DNA of 44,609 nucleotides from contig JAFWZG010000050.1 in NCBI GenBank assembly GCA_017517385.1, forward strand, positions 1 through 44,609, written 5' to 3'. Of the stretch, positions 33,312-41,870 are shown piece after piece. Under the pieces are notes generated by a model. It did no database searches, was not told where the DNA came from, and worked only from the letters and a program-made list of their open reading frames with translations. The position numbers were made by a program, and so were the translations under genes. Every line of letters begins with the position of its first letter. Within the stretch, counting starts at the first letter, position 1. The stretch comes from Akkermansia sp. GTDB taxonomy: Bacteria; Verrucomicrobiota; Verrucomicrobiia; Verrucomicrobiales; Akkermansiaceae.

Positions 33312-34054
33312 TCCTCAGCTTTCAGGAAGTCAAAGCCATTCTGCTCGATATGCTCCACTATCTCGTACCCGGCGGTGCGGACAATGCGCCCCTTGTAGAG
33401 AACGTGCACCACGTCCGGCTTGATGTAGTCCAGCAGGCGCTTGTAGTGGGTAATCACGAGGAAACTGCGGAAGGGGGCCCGCATGGCGTTCACGCCATCA
33501 GAGACGATGCGTAGCGCGTCTACGTCCAGACCGCTGTCCGTCTCATCCAGAATGGCATAGCTGGGCTCCAGCATCATCATCTGAAGGATGTCATTGCGCT
33601 TCTTCTCACCACCGGAGAAGCCTTCATTCACCGCTCGGGCCGTGAACTTGGTATCCATGCCGAGGGCTGCCATCTTGGCGCGCATGGTTTTGTAAAAGCT
33701 TACAGCGTCCAGCTCCTCACCTTTGGGAAGGCGGGCCTGTAGGGCGGCGCGCATGAAGTTTGCATTGGTGACACCCGGTACCTCCACCGGGTACTGGAAG
33801 GCGAGGAAAAGACCGGCACGGCTGCGCTCATCCACGCTCATGGCAAAGAGGTCCTGGCCATCCAGCTCAGCTGTTCCGGAGATGACTTCATAATCCGGGT
33901 GGCCGCAGAGTACCTTGGAAAGCGTGCTCTTGCCGGAGCCGTTCGGCCCCATGATGGCGTGAACTTCGCCTTTGGGAATCTCGAGGTTAATACCATTCAA
34001 TATCTGCGCACCGTCCTTTACTCGTGCGCTCAGGTCTTTAATAATCAGACTCAT
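33308..34054 (-). CDS. sufC: Fe-S cluster assembly ATPase SufC
   Basis: 248 residues. ABC-type ATPase that drives conformational change in SufBC2D. Walker A is GPNGSGKST near residue 37, the signature [10 protein letters not shown] near 150 and Walker [13 protein letters not shown]. The start overlaps the regulator gene by 4 bases. No cysteine desulfurase (sufS) or sulfur-transfer gene (sufE/sufU) is found in the window. Confidence 0.96.
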   Translation of the reverse strand: MSLIIKDLSARVKDGAQILNGINLEIPKGEVHAIMGPNGSGKSTLSKVLCGHPDYEVISGTAELDGQDLFAMSVDERSRAGLFLAFQYPVEVPGVTNANFMRAALQARLPKGEELDAVSFYKTMRAKMAALGMDTKFTARAVNEGFSGGEKKRNDILQMMMLEPSYAILDETDSGLDVDALRIVSDGVNAMRAPFRSFLVITHYKRLLDYIKPDVVHVLYKGRIVRTAGYEIVEHIEQNGFDFLKAEE

Positions 34055-34515
34055 TTTTCTTTTTCAGACATGCAATTCTCCGGAATCTCACCTCTCAGGT
34101 AAGCTTCCATGCTTTTAACGCGAACGCCTTCCGGCAGTTCAAAAACATCTTCAGGTGTCAGCCCTTCTTTCAGCTGAACGTCTATCACGCGATTGCTGGC
34201 GTCATCCATCACGTGTACATGCGGCTCCACATTCGGGCAGAAGCGGCAGGGGCCATTATCAAAATGCAGCTGATTTATCAGGCGCTGGGCGGCCAAGGAT
34301 TCGATGCAGTTGTACACGGTCGCCAATGAAATGCCCGGCAGTATCTCTTTCGCTCGTTCGTATATCTGGGCGGCTGTCGGGTGGTCATACGACTGCAGCA
34401 GTACTTCAATCACAGCTCGGCGCTGGCGCGTCATCCGTACGCCGGCCTTCCGCACCATGATGGCCGGCGTGGCCGTGCGTCTCGTAACTTTTTTGCCGGT
34501 GGGGTCTGTTAACAT
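34051..34515 (-). CDS. Fur-family transcriptional regulator leading the suf operon
   Basis: 154 residues. The winged-helix part is clear ([40 protein letters not shown]). The metal region is altered: the usual HHxH...CxxC segment reads [11 protein letters not shown] (residues 97-107), keeping two histidines and losing the CxxC. A different Cys pair, Cys90 and Cys93 (PCRFCP), lies just before it. It may sense iron, oxidant or Fe-S status by another geometry. Being first in the suf operon (ATGA overlap with sufC), it is probably autoregulated. Confidence 0.85.
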   Translation of the reverse strand: MLTDPTGKKVTRRTATPAIMVRKAGVRMTRQRRAVIEVLLQSYDHPTAAQIYERAKEILPGISLATVYNCIESLAAQRLINQLHFDNGPCRFCPNVEPHVHVMDDASNRVIDVQLKEGLTPEDVFELPEGVRVKSMEAYLRGEIPENCMSEKEK

Positions 34516-34550
34516 ACTGTTTCCGCAAGGGGGCTTTTTCTTGCGCCGTC

Positions 34551-34579
34551 ATTATAGCGATTCTAAGCTCGGATGGCAA
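34551..34579 (-). promoter_or_regulatory. Promoter of the fur-sufCBD-hisA operon
   Basis: Minus strand TTGCCA (34579-34574), 17 bp spacer, consensus TATAAT (34556-34551), the strongest match in the window. The leader to the ATG at 34515 is about 28 bases. I see no obvious 19 bp Fur box, but a divergent operator would fit in the spacer. Confidence 0.8.
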
Positions 34580-34631
34580 GGCTAAATCGTGTCTAAAGTA
34601 GTCGTGATGTCAGCCAAATCTATTTTTTGGC

Positions 34632-34660
34632 TTGCAGAAAGAGGCTGAGTGTGGCAAAGT
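34632..34660 (+). promoter_or_regulatory. Possible argJ promoter
   Basis: TTGCAG (34632-34637) preceded by GGC, 17 bp spacer, CAAAGT (34655-34660). A second option is TGTAGAAA at 34673-34680 with a TGGCAA -35. Neither is perfect. Confidence 0.45.
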
Positions 34661-34696
34661 GAAGGTGTACGGTGTAGAAAACACTCACTTTTCATT

Positions 34697-35953
34697 ATGT
34701 CCGAATGCTCATATAAGGAGATAGAGGGTGGCGTGACAGCTGCCAAAGGTTATGTGGCCAACGCACTCAGCTGCGGTATTAAGAAGCCGACCGCTACGCG
34801 TCTGGACCTTGCGCTTGTATACTCGACGGAGCCCACAACATCTGCCGGAACCTTTACGACAAACCGCGTGCGCGCTGCTTGTGTGCGTGTGAGTCAGAAT
34901 CACCTGCGCCGCGGGAATGTGCGCGCTATCGTGGCGAACAGTGGTAACGCGAATGCCTGCACCGGCGCTGCCGGTGTGGCTGTGGCTCGCAAGGAGTGCA
35001 CGATTGTGGCAAAAGAGTTGGGCCTGAAGCCTTCTGAGGTGGCTGTGTGCTCCACGGGTGTTATCGGTTTGCCCATGCCCATGGTACGTATTGAGCCGCG
35101 CCTTCCTGAGCTTTGTCATGACCTCTCGGCTGAAAAGGGGCATGATGTGGCCTCCGCCATCATCACCAGTGACACCCGAGAGAAGGAGGTGGCCGTGGAA
35201 GTGAACATCGGAGGGAAGATTGTTCGCATCGGTTCTTGCTGCAAGGGTGCCGGCATGATTGCTCCCTGCATGGCTACCATGATTTGCCTTATCTGCACGG
35301 ATGCTGCCGTGAGCCGCGAGAATCTGGATGCCATTGTGCACAAGGGGGTATCTGAATCCTTCAACCGTATCACCATTGATGGTGATATGAGCACGAATGA
35401 TACCTGTCTCGTACTGGCAAATGGTGCTTCCGGTGTGGAGCTCGCTCCCGGTGTGGAAGGGTGGGATACCTTTGTCGAGGCTCTTCAGTATGTTATGATG
35501 GAGCAGGCTAAGCGCATTGTGCAGGATGGCGAGCGTGTGACTAAGTACGTGACGGTGCGTGTGACGGGCGCTCCCTCTCAGGCTGAGGCTCGTCGTGTGG
35601 CTGAGGGTGTGGCTAAGTCATCCTTGGTGAAGAGCTCCTGGAACGGTGGTGACCCGAACTGGGGCCGTATTATCCACGCTGTGGGCTATAGTGGCACCCG
35701 TGTGAAGGAGGAGAAGATTGATATCGATATTGCTGGCTTGCCTGCCTGCCGTGGCGGTGAGCAGACGGATACTCCCAGTGATGACCTTCGTGAGCGTGTT
35801 CAGGCCCGTGAGTTTGAGGTGCTTATCAATCTGAATCTCGGCAGTGAGGAATATGTGGTGTACACTACGGATCTTTCTCCTGAATACGTGGATTTCAACC
35901 GCTCAGAGTATGCTTACTGGAATCAGGCCAAACAGGACGGCTTGACCCGATAA
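34697..35953 (+). CDS. argJ: Bifunctional glutamate N-acetyltransferase / amino-acid acetyltransferase (ornithine acetyltransferase)
   Basis: 418 residues. Transfers the acetyl group from N-acetylornithine to glutamate in the cyclic arginine pathway. The self-cleavage site is visible in KGAGMIAPCMATMICLICTD: the chain is cut before the Thr of ATM, which becomes the nucleophile. Other landmarks are SGNANACTG, STGVIGLPMP, TIDGDMSTNDT and WNGGDPNWGRI. ATG 34697 is chosen over an in-frame start at 34649, since homology begins with the former. A strong terminator follows. Confidence 0.95.
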   Translation: MSECSYKEIEGGVTAAKGYVANALSCGIKKPTATRLDLALVYSTEPTTSAGTFTTNRVRAACVRVSQNHLRRGNVRAIVANSGNANACTGAAGVAVARKECTIVAKELGLKPSEVAVCSTGVIGLPMPMVRIEPRLPELCHDLSAEKGHDVASAIITSDTREKEVAVEVNIGGKIVRIGSCCKGAGMIAPCMATMICLICTDAAVSRENLDAIVHKGVSESFNRITIDGDMSTNDTCLVLANGASGVELAPGVEGWDTFVEALQYVMMEQAKRIVQDGERVTKYVTVRVTGAPSQAEARRVAEGVAKSSLVKSSWNGGDPNWGRIIHAVGYSGTRVKEEKIDIDIAGLPACRGGEQTDTPSDDLRERVQAREFEVLINLNLGSEEYVVYTTDLSPEYVDFNRSEYAYWNQAKQDGLTR

Positions 35954-35968
35954 AATCCTTTGTTTTTC

Positions 35969-36001
35969 GCGGCTGCCCGCACGGGCAGCCGCTTTTTTTT
36001 C
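35969..36001 (+). terminator. argJ terminator
   Basis: A perfect 10 bp GC-rich stem (35969-35978 with 35983-35992), GCAC loop, followed by nine T residues. Confidence 0.95.
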
Positions 36002-36031
36002 ATTCTGTCCCGCAGTGTTGCTAAAATTACC

Positions 36032-36060
36032 TTGCCACGGAGGGTGAAGTGTGCTATAAA
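36032..36060 (+). promoter_or_regulatory. Promoter of the phosphoesterase - permease - HAD operon
   Basis: TTGCCA (36032-36037), 17 bp spacer, TATAAA (36055-36060), TGC before the -10 box. The ATG is 14 bases further. Confidence 0.75.
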
Positions 36061-36074
36061 TACAGCAGAGAGTA

Positions 36075-36857
36075 ATGTCCAGAACCGCCATTATTAGTGA
36101 TATTCATGCAAACTATCATGCGCTTTGCGCCGTGATGGAGGATGCTTTTGACAGGGAGCGCTGCACGGAAGTGGTATGCGTGGGGGATATTGTAGGTTAC
36201 AACGCATATCCCCGTGAGTGTCTGGACTATATTCGTTCGCTCGATTGTCCCGTGGTGAAGGGGAATCATGATGAAGAGGTGGTGTCCCCCTCTTATGCAA
36301 AGATGAATGAGATGGCACGCGAGGCTATGCTCTGGACGCAGAGCCAGCTGAGTGAGGAGCAGTTGCAGTGGCTTTCCCGCTTGCAGTATCAGCGCATCGT
36401 GCGGCCCGCCGGAGGCGGGCAGGGTGGCTCATTCACCATCGTACATTCCACTCTGGACCAGCCTAAGGTGTGGAGCTACATTGTGAACGCTAATGATGCA
36501 GCAGGTAGCTTCAGCCGCCAGTTTTCTCAGTTCTGTTTCAATGGGCATACACACGTGCCCAAGGTGTACATGTGGAACGGACGTAGTGCCGGTGAGGATT
36601 ATGATGCTCAGCATGAACTCATTATGAATGGGTATGCGGAGATTCTTCCTGTGGCCGGCTATAAGTATTGCATAAATGTAGGCTCTGTGGGACAGCCACG
36701 TGATGATGATCCCCGGTCCTGTTATGCGGTGTATGATTCAGAAGCTAATATGGTCATCATCAAGCGAGTGGAGTATGATGTGAAGTCTGCTAGTGAGGCT
36801 GTGCTGGCTGTAGGCTTGCCCCAGATGCTCGCAGATCGCCTGCTGGTGGGCAGATAA
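36075..36857 (+). CDS. Calcineurin-like metallophosphoesterase
   Basis: 260 residues. The di-metal site motifs are complete: SDIHAN (9-14), GDIVGYN, GNHDEE and GHTHVPK, with NVGSVGQPRD near the end. The form resembles YfcE/MJ0936-like and diadenosine-polyphosphatase-like cytosolic phosphodiesterases; the substrate is not predictable. First gene of a tight plus-strand operon with the permease and HAD genes (21-base gap, then a 4-base overlap). Confidence 0.88.
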   Translation: MSRTAIISDIHANYHALCAVMEDAFDRERCTEVVCVGDIVGYNAYPRECLDYIRSLDCPVVKGNHDEEVVSPSYAKMNEMAREAMLWTQSQLSEEQLQWLSRLQYQRIVRPAGGGQGGSFTIVHSTLDQPKVWSYIVNANDAAGSFSRQFSQFCFNGHTHVPKVYMWNGRSAGEDYDAQHELIMNGYAEILPVAGYKYCINVGSVGQPRDDDPRSCYAVYDSEANMVIIKRVEYDVKSASEAVLAVGLPQMLADRLLVGR

Positions 36858-36878
36858 AACGTAAACGAAAAGATTTTC

Positions 36879-38240
36879 ATGGTGAAAGAAGCGATGCAGA
36901 GAATGATGCCTGCGCTGGTGCTGTTTGTACTGGGCTCGGTATTGGCGTTGTGGCTGGTACCGATTGAGTTGGAGCAGATGAAGTGGGAAGTGCCCGGTAT
37001 GCCTGATTCTTACCCGGTGGAGCAGATGTGCCGCCCGGTATTCCTTGCTTTGCTTTGTTTCCTGCCGTTCTTGGGTGCTGTGGGGTATGCGTTCATGGGA
37101 ACGATGGATCGCTATATGAGCCGTAACTTCATCAGCTACTTCCTGATGTGTACGCTCATTCTGCTGCTCATCTACATTCTGGCGGATTTCACGGATAACA
37201 TGGAGCGTTTCCGCAGCCGTTTTGATGACCCCGTCATTCAGGCTTTACGTTTCTATGGCTCGCAGCTGCCCATGTTCCTGTACCAGATTCTGCCGTATAC
37301 GCTGATGATGGGTACGATGTGGTGCCTCAGCAAGCTTTCCGGTACTTGTGAGATAACCGGTATGATGCAGTCCGGCCGCTCTCTACTGCGCCTCTGCATG
37401 CCGGTGTTTTTCTTCGCTGTGATCGTTTCTATGGTGTATGGCATTTTCGGTTTCCACTGGGCTCCGAACGGCTCCATGTACCGCCAGATGATTCTTAAGC
37501 AGGCGAAGCGTGAAGATGGCTCCGCCCCCGCTCTGATTTATAGAAGTGAGGCTCAATCTCGTATATGGCGTGTGGCTCGTCCGCCCATGATTTCGAACGC
37601 AGGCGACCCTCTGCGCGGTGTGGTTATCGAACAGTTTGGTGAAGATTCTCACCTGGTTAGGCAGTACATGGCCAAGTCCGCCACTTGGAATAAGCTGGAC
37701 GCTACTTGGACTCTCTCGGAGGTGTATATTCGAGAGATTGCTCCGGCCTATGAGCGCCCGTCTGATGATATGTACCATGAGACCTTGGTGTGTGATTTTG
37801 CTGAGAAGCCGTACCAGATTCTCAGCCCCGGTGCCGGTGGGCGCTTAGATGCCATGGGTACCTCCATGCTGTACGAGTACATCAAATCCGGAGCCGGTTC
37901 ACGCGAGGACCGCGCGAAGAAACGTACGGAGTGGCATGTTCGTATAGCTCGTATTTTCAGCTGCTTGGTGCTGGTTCTGTTAGCTATTCCCAGTTCTGTG
38001 ACATTCCAGCGCCGAGGCACGATGAAGGGTATCGGCATTGCTGTGCTTCTTGCGGCCTTCATGCTGTTCCTGTATCAGGTGTTCCCGTCGCTCGGTGAGG
38101 CCGGTATTATCCAGGCTTGGATAAGTGCATGGATTCCGAATGTGCTTTACACTTTCATTGCTATCTATATTTTCCGCAAGAATCTGGCTCACCGCACGTT
38201 TAAGGAGTGGTTGACAGCTAGAATGAGGGGTGAGTCATGA
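36879..38240 (+). CDS. LptF/LptG (YjgP/YjgQ) family permease with an N-terminal extension
   Basis: 453 residues. The family forms the membrane part of the LptB2FG ABC transporter that extracts lipopolysaccharide from the inner membrane. The core begins at about residue 71 with MDRYMSRNFISYFLMCTLIL, and the closing membrane segments include RIFSCLVLVLLAIPSSVTFQ. A periplasmic beta domain lies between. The first 70 residues add a hydrophobic hairpin absent from standard LptF/G (ALVLFVLGSVLALWLVPIEL; PVFLALLCFLPFLGAVGYAF). Whether it is F or G cannot be decided; no partner is nearby. Confidence 0.87.
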   Translation: MVKEAMQRMMPALVLFVLGSVLALWLVPIELEQMKWEVPGMPDSYPVEQMCRPVFLALLCFLPFLGAVGYAFMGTMDRYMSRNFISYFLMCTLILLLIYILADFTDNMERFRSRFDDPVIQALRFYGSQLPMFLYQILPYTLMMGTMWCLSKLSGTCEITGMMQSGRSLLRLCMPVFFFAVIVSMVYGIFGFHWAPNGSMYRQMILKQAKREDGSAPALIYRSEAQSRIWRVARPPMISNAGDPLRGVVIEQFGEDSHLVRQYMAKSATWNKLDATWTLSEVYIREIAPAYERPSDDMYHETLVCDFAEKPYQILSPGAGGRLDAMGTSMLYEYIKSGAGSREDRAKKRTEWHVRIARIFSCLVLVLLAIPSSVTFQRRGTMKGIGIAVLLAAFMLFLYQVFPSLGEAGIIQAWISAWIPNVLYTFIAIYIFRKNLAHRTFKEWLTARMRGES

Positions 38241-38890
38241 AGAGACCGTGCGGTATTATTTTTGATTTTGACGGCGTATTGGTAGATACCGAGTGGGCTA
38301 TCTACCAGTCATGGGTTCAGCTGTATGCGCGTGAAGGGCAGGAGATTTCTATTACTACGTATTCTCCTTGCTTGGGGGCTGGGTATTCCCATTGGAACCC
38401 TGCTGAGCATTTGGAAAAACTTACCGGTAAAAAATATGATTGGGAGGTGGAGACACCCGCTCGTCAGGCTGTGCTGGAGGCGGATTTAGCCCGAAGCGGT
38501 CTGATGGATGGTGCCGCCGAGCTCTTGAACTGGTGCGACGAGCAGGGAATTAAGCTCACTGTGGCGAGTTCTTCCTCCCGGCGCTGGGTGCAGGGCTGGC
38601 TGGAGCGCCTTGGTATCTATCATCGCTTTGCCGGTGTGTTCACGCGTACAGATGGATACGCAGTGAAGCCTAATCCTGCACTCTTTTTGGCAGCGCAGGA
38701 ATGCTTGGGGCTGCCGAAAGAAGAGTGCCTCATCGTGGAAGATTCTGAAAACGGAACTATTTCAGCGCAGAATGCGGCCATTCCTTGTGTCGCTATCCCG
38801 AATCGCATGACGGAGAGTTCTGATTTTTCTCGCGCTCAGTACCGCCTGCCATCTCTTCGCGCCTTGTTGAATGAGCTGCAGAAGGTCTAA
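38237..38890 (+). CDS. HAD-superfamily hydrolase (beta-phosphoglucomutase / phosphatase-like)
   Basis: 217 residues. Motif I FDFDGVLVDTEW (Asp10, Asp12) and motif IV EDSENG are clear, with ASSSSRRWV as motif II and Lys in the AVKPNP segment. The alpha-helical cap resembles beta-phosphoglucomutase and related sugar-phosphate phosphatases. Start overlaps the permease stop by 4 bases. The substrate is unknown. Confidence 0.87.
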   Translation: MKRPCGIIFDFDGVLVDTEWAIYQSWVQLYAREGQEISITTYSPCLGAGYSHWNPAEHLEKLTGKKYDWEVETPARQAVLEADLARSGLMDGAAELLNWCDEQGIKLTVASSSSRRWVQGWLERLGIYHRFAGVFTRTDGYAVKPNPALFLAAQECLGLPKEECLIVEDSENGTISAQNAAIPCVAIPNRMTESSDFSRAQYRLPSLRALLNELQKV

Positions 38891-38904
38891 TCCGGAACGG
38901 CGGC

Positions 38905-39420
38905 TCAGAGAGAGTTGTTTTTCAGGCGGCACTTCATGAGGTAAGCTCCGGCGCCGATGAGGAAGAGGGCAATTAATGAGAAAATGCCCGTGGCGAAATA
39001 CTGCATGAAGGGCACTCCTTTACTGAGGACTGACTTTGCAGGGTTATCCCTGTTCAGGTACACTGGCACGGTGCCGCTGTCGCAGGCTTGCTCGTACATG
39101 CCATGGGTGAAGTTAAAGCCGGTGTTGGTGACGTAATAGGCCTCCCCTTGGTATTCTATATCCACTTTTGCCTCGTAGTGCCCACCTTTACCGCCGGTGA
39201 TGCCGCGGTGGGGGCTCGGATTAAGATAGATGACTCTGCCGGTTACGCTGGGAGTATCCTCCGCCGCATGAAGGTAGTAGAGATTCATCGCACTTCCGCG
39301 CACTGGAATGAGGATAATCACAAGAGCTATAGCCCACAGGAGCCAAGCAGCCCATCCCTTTTGGCGGTTTGCTTCACGCTCGGCGTATTGATTGTTTTCT
39401 AGCCAGTCGAGTTTTGCCAT
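38905..39420 (-). CDS. DUF3592 membrane protein
   Basis: 171 residues from ATG 39420. Two membrane segments, at about 28-45 (WAAWLLWAIALVIILIPV) and near the C-terminus (FATGIFSLIALFLIGAGAYL), flank a beta-type domain with VTGRVIYL, EAKVDIEYQGEAYYV and VPVYLNRDNPAKSVL. The latter matches the V-Y-x(N/D)P-x-(N/K)-P pattern of DUF3592. Function unknown. The start lies about 11 bases after the T-run of the dsbD terminator, so its own promoter must overlap that region or it depends on read-through. Confidence 0.8.
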   Translation of the reverse strand: MAKLDWLENNQYAEREANRQKGWAAWLLWAIALVIILIPVRGSAMNLYYLHAAEDTPSVTGRVIYLNPSPHRGITGGKGGHYEAKVDIEYQGEAYYVTNTGFNFTHGMYEQACDSGTVPVYLNRDNPAKSVLSKGVPFMQYFATGIFSLIALFLIGAGAYLMKCRLKNNSL

Positions 39421-39430
39421 AGGATATTGG

Positions 39431-39470
39431 AAAAAAGAATGCACCCGGTGCGGTGAAGCACCGAGTGCAT
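39431..39470 (-). terminator. dsbD terminator
   Basis: Minus strand: 12 bp stem with one mismatch between 39469-39458 and 39451-39440, TTCACC loop, then TTCTTTTTT. Confidence 0.85.
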
Positions 39471-39481
39471 GTGGTTAAAGT

Positions 39482-41815
39482 TTATTCAGCGGAATCAGCC
39501 TTCTCTGTGTCTTCCTCTTCGGCGGCGTCACCCATATCAAGGCTGAGGTGCTCGGTCAGGAAGTTTACCATATAGTCCGGAGTGAGCAGTTCTGCTGTGA
39601 CGATGGGCTCTTCTTCCGGGAGATACAGAGCGTTCACCGGCACGGAGGAACGGTTCAGACGGCGCATCTCTTCATCAATGAGGGGGGAGGGGCGGGTCTT
39701 GTCGGCTCGCATCAGAACCACCTCTTCTGTCTCAAACAGAGCACAGACTTCCGGGGTATAGGCTACCTTTTTGTTGGCTTGGCAGGTGGCACACCATCTG
39801 GCTGTGAAGTCAACATAAACGGCGTGGCCATCTTCTAGAGCCTTCTGCATGAGCTCGGGGCTCCAGTTGTTCCAAGTGGGGTGCTCACCGGTAGCTACCA
39901 CGTAGCCTTCTGCAGAGGCAGCCGGGGTGGTGGCTGCTGTCTGAGTCTGCGGGCGCGGCATGGCTCCCCAGATACCCACGGCAGCCAGCAGGATGGCAAC
40001 CAGTAGACCAATCCAGCGAGAGGTAGCGCTGCGGTACATCGGGCACCAGCGGCCATATACCCAGAAAGCGGTACAGAACACGACCAGCGACATGAAAATC
40101 CACGGGCGATCTACACTGTATTCCTCGGGAAGGAAGGCCAGATACACATCCAAGAACCAAGCGGCTGCTGCAAAGAGTAGGAAGGAAAGCCCCTGCTTGA
40201 GGGATTCCATCCAAGCGCCGGGGCGCGGCAGCTTGTTGACAAGACCCGGGAAGGCTCCCATGACGATGTACGGGAAGGCCAGACCCAGTGCCATGAAGGT
40301 GAGGGCGAGAATCATCCAGATGCCGGGCAGGGACATAGCTGCGGGCATGGCGGCGCCAAGGAAGGGTCCACTGCAGGGAGTAGCCACGATGGTAACGAGA
40401 AGCCCTTGGAAGAAGGAGCCCCACAGGCCCTTCTTGTTCTGAAGATTTTGGCCGGTGCTGGTAGCGCCTACGCCAATTTCAAAGAGGCCGAACATGCTCA
40501 GGCCCAGTACCAGCAGAAGCAGGAGAATGCCGAAGACAATCCACTCATTCTGCATCCAAGCGGCCCAGCTGCGGGTGGAAGAGCCGGCATCATTCCACAG
40601 CGTGGTCAACCATTCTGTCCACGGGGTGTTGCTGAGAACCTCGAGGTTAGAAACAACGATGAGTGCAGCGGCCAGAACCCAGAAGGAGACAAGGATGCCC
40701 ACCACGAAGATGAGGGAATGCAGGAATACCTTGCGGCGGTCGCCACCACCCAGCTCCACAAAGCTCATGATTTTCAGGCCGATAACGGGGAAGACGCAGG
40801 GCATCAGGTTCAGGATAAGGCCGCCCAGGAAGAGCGCACCAAAGATGCCGACAAGGCCTTCAGGCAGAGCACCGGCAGCGGGAGCAGCGGGGCTTTCTTC
40901 TGTGGCTTCTGCGGGAGTTGCTTCGGGTGTTTGAGGCTGTGAAGGCTCTTCTGCGGCCGGAGCAAAGGAGAAGTTCACGGCTGTCTGTTTGCCGTCAAAG
41001 GTGAGGATGCCACTGATGGCGGGGAGCTCTTGTCCCACCAGCGCTTCATCCTTCACAGGGTACATGGAGTCAGAGTTGTCGTTACGGGAAAGGGTGAGCG
41101 TATAGCCGCCTTCCGTGGGGGCGAGCACCTGTTCTGCCGTGGGATTGATGCTGTTGTCATCCGAGAAGAAGTAGGCCTGCTTTACCTCACCGCCTGCGGT
41201 GAAGGTGAGCACCACGGATTCTGGTGTTTGAGTGGCTGTGACTGTTGTATCTGCATTGCCCAGCACTTCCACCTGAGTCTCTTCCGCAGCCCATTCGGGA
41301 TTAGCTGCGGCATCACCTGCGCTCAGCTGGACTGTTGCCTCCTTCGTTTCCGGTGCGTTACAGCCGGTGTCGCTGCAGGTTTGGGCTGTGCTGCTGGCGG
41401 TGAAGGCTGCGCTCAGCGGAGCATTGTCCTGAGGGGTGATTTTCCATACAACCACGGGGGTGTTGTACGTGTAGGCCACACCGAGCATGCCCTCGTGTTT
41501 ATCCGGAGCTTGCCAGTACGGTCCTTCCACCGTGAAGCCCTCCGGTGCAGCGAGGGTGGCTGTCATGGGCTCACCGATGGTGGCCGGATTTCTGAAGTAG
41601 GCATGCCAAGGCTGGGAGATATCTGCTTTAAGGGCGATATAGAACGGTTCGCCGGGCTTATAGCTGCCGACGCTGGCTTTCGCTGTGACGCTGAAGTTCG
41701 GCCCTTGCTGTTGTTCAGCACCTCCGAATGGGCCGAAGGGGAGATCGCCGAACTGTGCCTGAGCGGTACCGGTCAGCAGCGCCGCCGCCATGGTCAGATA
41801 TCTTACGATTTTCAT
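39482..41815 (-). CDS. dsbD: Thiol:disulfide interchange protein DsbD-like
   Basis: 777 residues. Carries electrons from cytosolic thioredoxin to periplasmic thiols. Order of parts: signal peptide (LTMAAALLTGTAQAQ), N-terminal DsbD-alpha domain with a Cys pair in TCSDTGC, an acidic and proline-rich linker (about 280-315), the CcdA-like membrane domain with LILNLMPCVFPVIG and VATPCSGPFLGAAM, and a C-terminal thioredoxin domain with WCATC (Cys675, Cys678). All three redox pairs are present. The tail is acidic. The ATG is 6 bases after the -10 box. Confidence 0.94.
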   Translation of the reverse strand: MKIVRYLTMAAALLTGTAQAQFGDLPFGPFGGAEQQQGPNFSVTAKASVGSYKPGEPFYIALKADISQPWHAYFRNPATIGEPMTATLAAPEGFTVEGPYWQAPDKHEGMLGVAYTYNTPVVVWKITPQDNAPLSAAFTASSTAQTCSDTGCNAPETKEATVQLSAGDAAANPEWAAEETQVEVLGNADTTVTATQTPESVVLTFTAGGEVKQAYFFSDDNSINPTAEQVLAPTEGGYTLTLSRNDNSDSMYPVKDEALVGQELPAISGILTFDGKQTAVNFSFAPAAEEPSQPQTPEATPAEATEESPAAPAAGALPEGLVGIFGALFLGGLILNLMPCVFPVIGLKIMSFVELGGGDRRKVFLHSLIFVVGILVSFWVLAAALIVVSNLEVLSNTPWTEWLTTLWNDAGSSTRSWAAWMQNEWIVFGILLLLLVLGLSMFGLFEIGVGATSTGQNLQNKKGLWGSFFQGLLVTIVATPCSGPFLGAAMPAAMSLPGIWMILALTFMALGLAFPYIVMGAFPGLVNKLPRPGAWMESLKQGLSFLLFAAAAWFLDVYLAFLPEEYSVDRPWIFMSLVVFCTAFWVYGRWCPMYRSATSRWIGLLVAILLAAVGIWGAMPRPQTQTAATTPAASAEGYVVATGEHPTWNNWSPELMQKALEDGHAVYVDFTARWCATCQANKKVAYTPEVCALFETEEVVLMRADKTRPSPLIDEEMRRLNRSSVPVNALYLPEEEPIVTAELLTPDYMVNFLTEHLSLDMGDAAEEEDTEKADSAE

Positions 41816-41821
41816 GCCGTG

Positions 41822-41850
41822 AGTTTAGCATGAAAGGGTGCATTCCGCAA
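41822..41850 (-). promoter_or_regulatory. dsbD promoter
   Basis: Minus strand TTGCGG (41850-41845) preceded by GGC, 17 bp spacer, TAAACT (41827-41822), TGC before it. Six bases to the ATG at 41815. Confidence 0.75.
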
Positions 41851-41870
41851 GCCAAAATGCGGGATTATAT

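Noticed and set aside
32097..33398. Long open frame (433 codons) antisense to sufB and sufC.
   Set aside because: Both sense genes are unmistakable; the antisense product shows no family features and no promoter or start context.
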